Under the pieces are notes generated by a model. The model was given only the letters and a program-made list of their open reading frames with translations, had not been told where the DNA came from and searched no databases. The translations under genes were made by a program, and so were the position numbers. This document shows, piece after piece, positions 63,764 through 64,000 of a DNA stretch of 64,000 nt. The stretch's first letter is position 1, and each line of letters starts with the position of its first letter. The stretch lies in NCBI RefSeq assembly GCF_015207005.2, contig NZ_JADEXS020000001.1:2418001-2482000 (forward strand), given 5' to 3'. This DNA comes from Desmonostoc muscorum LEGE 12446. Its GTDB lineage: Bacteria > Cyanobacteriota > Cyanobacteriia > Cyanobacteriales > Nostocaceae.

Positions 63764-64000
63764 CTATTTTCGAGACAGCCGTCCATTGCGAACTTGCACT
63801 ACCGGATGATTGCACCGCCTGACCAATTGTTCATCGTGGGTGGTAACAATCACCGTAGCGCCAAAGGAATTTAGCTTCTGGAGAATTTGTATAACTTGCC
63901 AAGAATTATCTGGATCGAGATTTCCCGTTGGTTCATCGGCTAACAGCAGTGGTGGTGTGCTAACGATGGCTCTCGCAATACTCACCCGCTGTTGCTCTCC
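63764..64000 (-). CDS. ABC transporter ATPase, FtsE-like (partial)
   Basis: C-terminal part only; the gene continues past the window edge. Reads GEQQRVSIARAIVSTPPLLLADEPTGNLDPDNSWQVIQILQKLNSFGATVIVTTHDEQLVRRCNHPVVQVRNGRLSRK: signature, Walker B, D-loop and H-loop are present. The ADEPTGNLDP and THDEQLV pattern fits FtsE/LolD-type ATPases; FtsE is the likelier, but the N-terminus is needed. Confidence 0.8.
   Translation of the reverse strand, partial: GEQQRVSIARAIVSTPPLLLADEPTGNLDPDNSWQVIQILQKLNSFGATVIVTTHDEQLVRRCNHPVVQVRNGRLSRK

Noticed and set aside
1..64000. tRNA or rRNA genes
   Set aside because: Gene-free stretches were read for cloverleaf and rRNA signatures and none was found; a covariance-model scan was not possible here.

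Overview
The window looks like a chromosomal piece of a filamentous, heterocyst-forming cyanobacterium (Nostocales). The HIP1 octamer GCGATCGC recurs throughout. Heptanucleotide tandem repeats (TGAATTC, AATTCGT and TTAGGAG types) fill many gaps between genes. Several families are typically cyanobacterial: XisH/XisI, PatA-like regulators, Tab2/Atab2, DUF4330, HepA/HepC. No rRNA, tRNA or CRISPR array was seen.

Layout. (1) 0.1-4.7 kb, minus strand: a phosphoenolpyruvate synthase gene cut in two by a complete IS630-type element, with a xisH-xisI pair just downstream. (2) 5.4-10.5 kb: a secreted DUF6345 protein, a small membrane protein, a methyltransferase, a 206-bp non-autonomous element with perfect ends, and an antitoxin-toxin pair whose toxin gene is interrupted by a 123-bp miniature element. 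(3) 10.5-16.3 kb, minus strand: a two-gene P-loop ATPase/TPR module and an orphan PatA-like plus CheY pair. (4) 17.2-20.9 kb: a VWA (TerY-like), PP2C phosphatase and atypical kinase-TPR triad.

(5) 21.6-47.7 kb, all plus strand: a long exopolysaccharide cluster. It holds a cytidylyltransferase, sugar-modifying enzymes, about eight glycosyltransferases, a Wzc-type co-polymerase/kinase, HepC-like and HepA-like proteins and a Wzy-like membrane protein. Content and order resemble the heterocyst envelope polysaccharide (HEP) island of Anabaena (from memory). Nucleotide-sugar enzymes would make the activated sugars, the glycosyltransferases and HepC assemble the chain, and HepA, Wzc and the Wzy-like protein export or polymerise it. 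The hepC-like gene ends in repeat DNA and appears truncated.

(6) 48-64 kb: mixed housekeeping and accessory genes: Uma2 nucleases, pheT, a YciI-like protein, Tab2, an orphan antitoxin, a C5-methyltransferase with a probable restriction enzyme, DUF2470, a PP2A-like phosphatase, an M48 protease, DUF4330, an alpha/beta hydrolase, two conserved hypotheticals, and the 3' end of an FtsE-like ABC ATPase running off the window edge.

The main theme is how strongly small repeats shape genes. They interrupt a toxin gene, add an in-frame peptide to PEP synthase, and supply the stop codons and last residues of several genes. The best candidates for under-described biology are the ATPase/TPR module, the DUF6345 protein with a possible His-Cys dyad, and the repeat families themselves.
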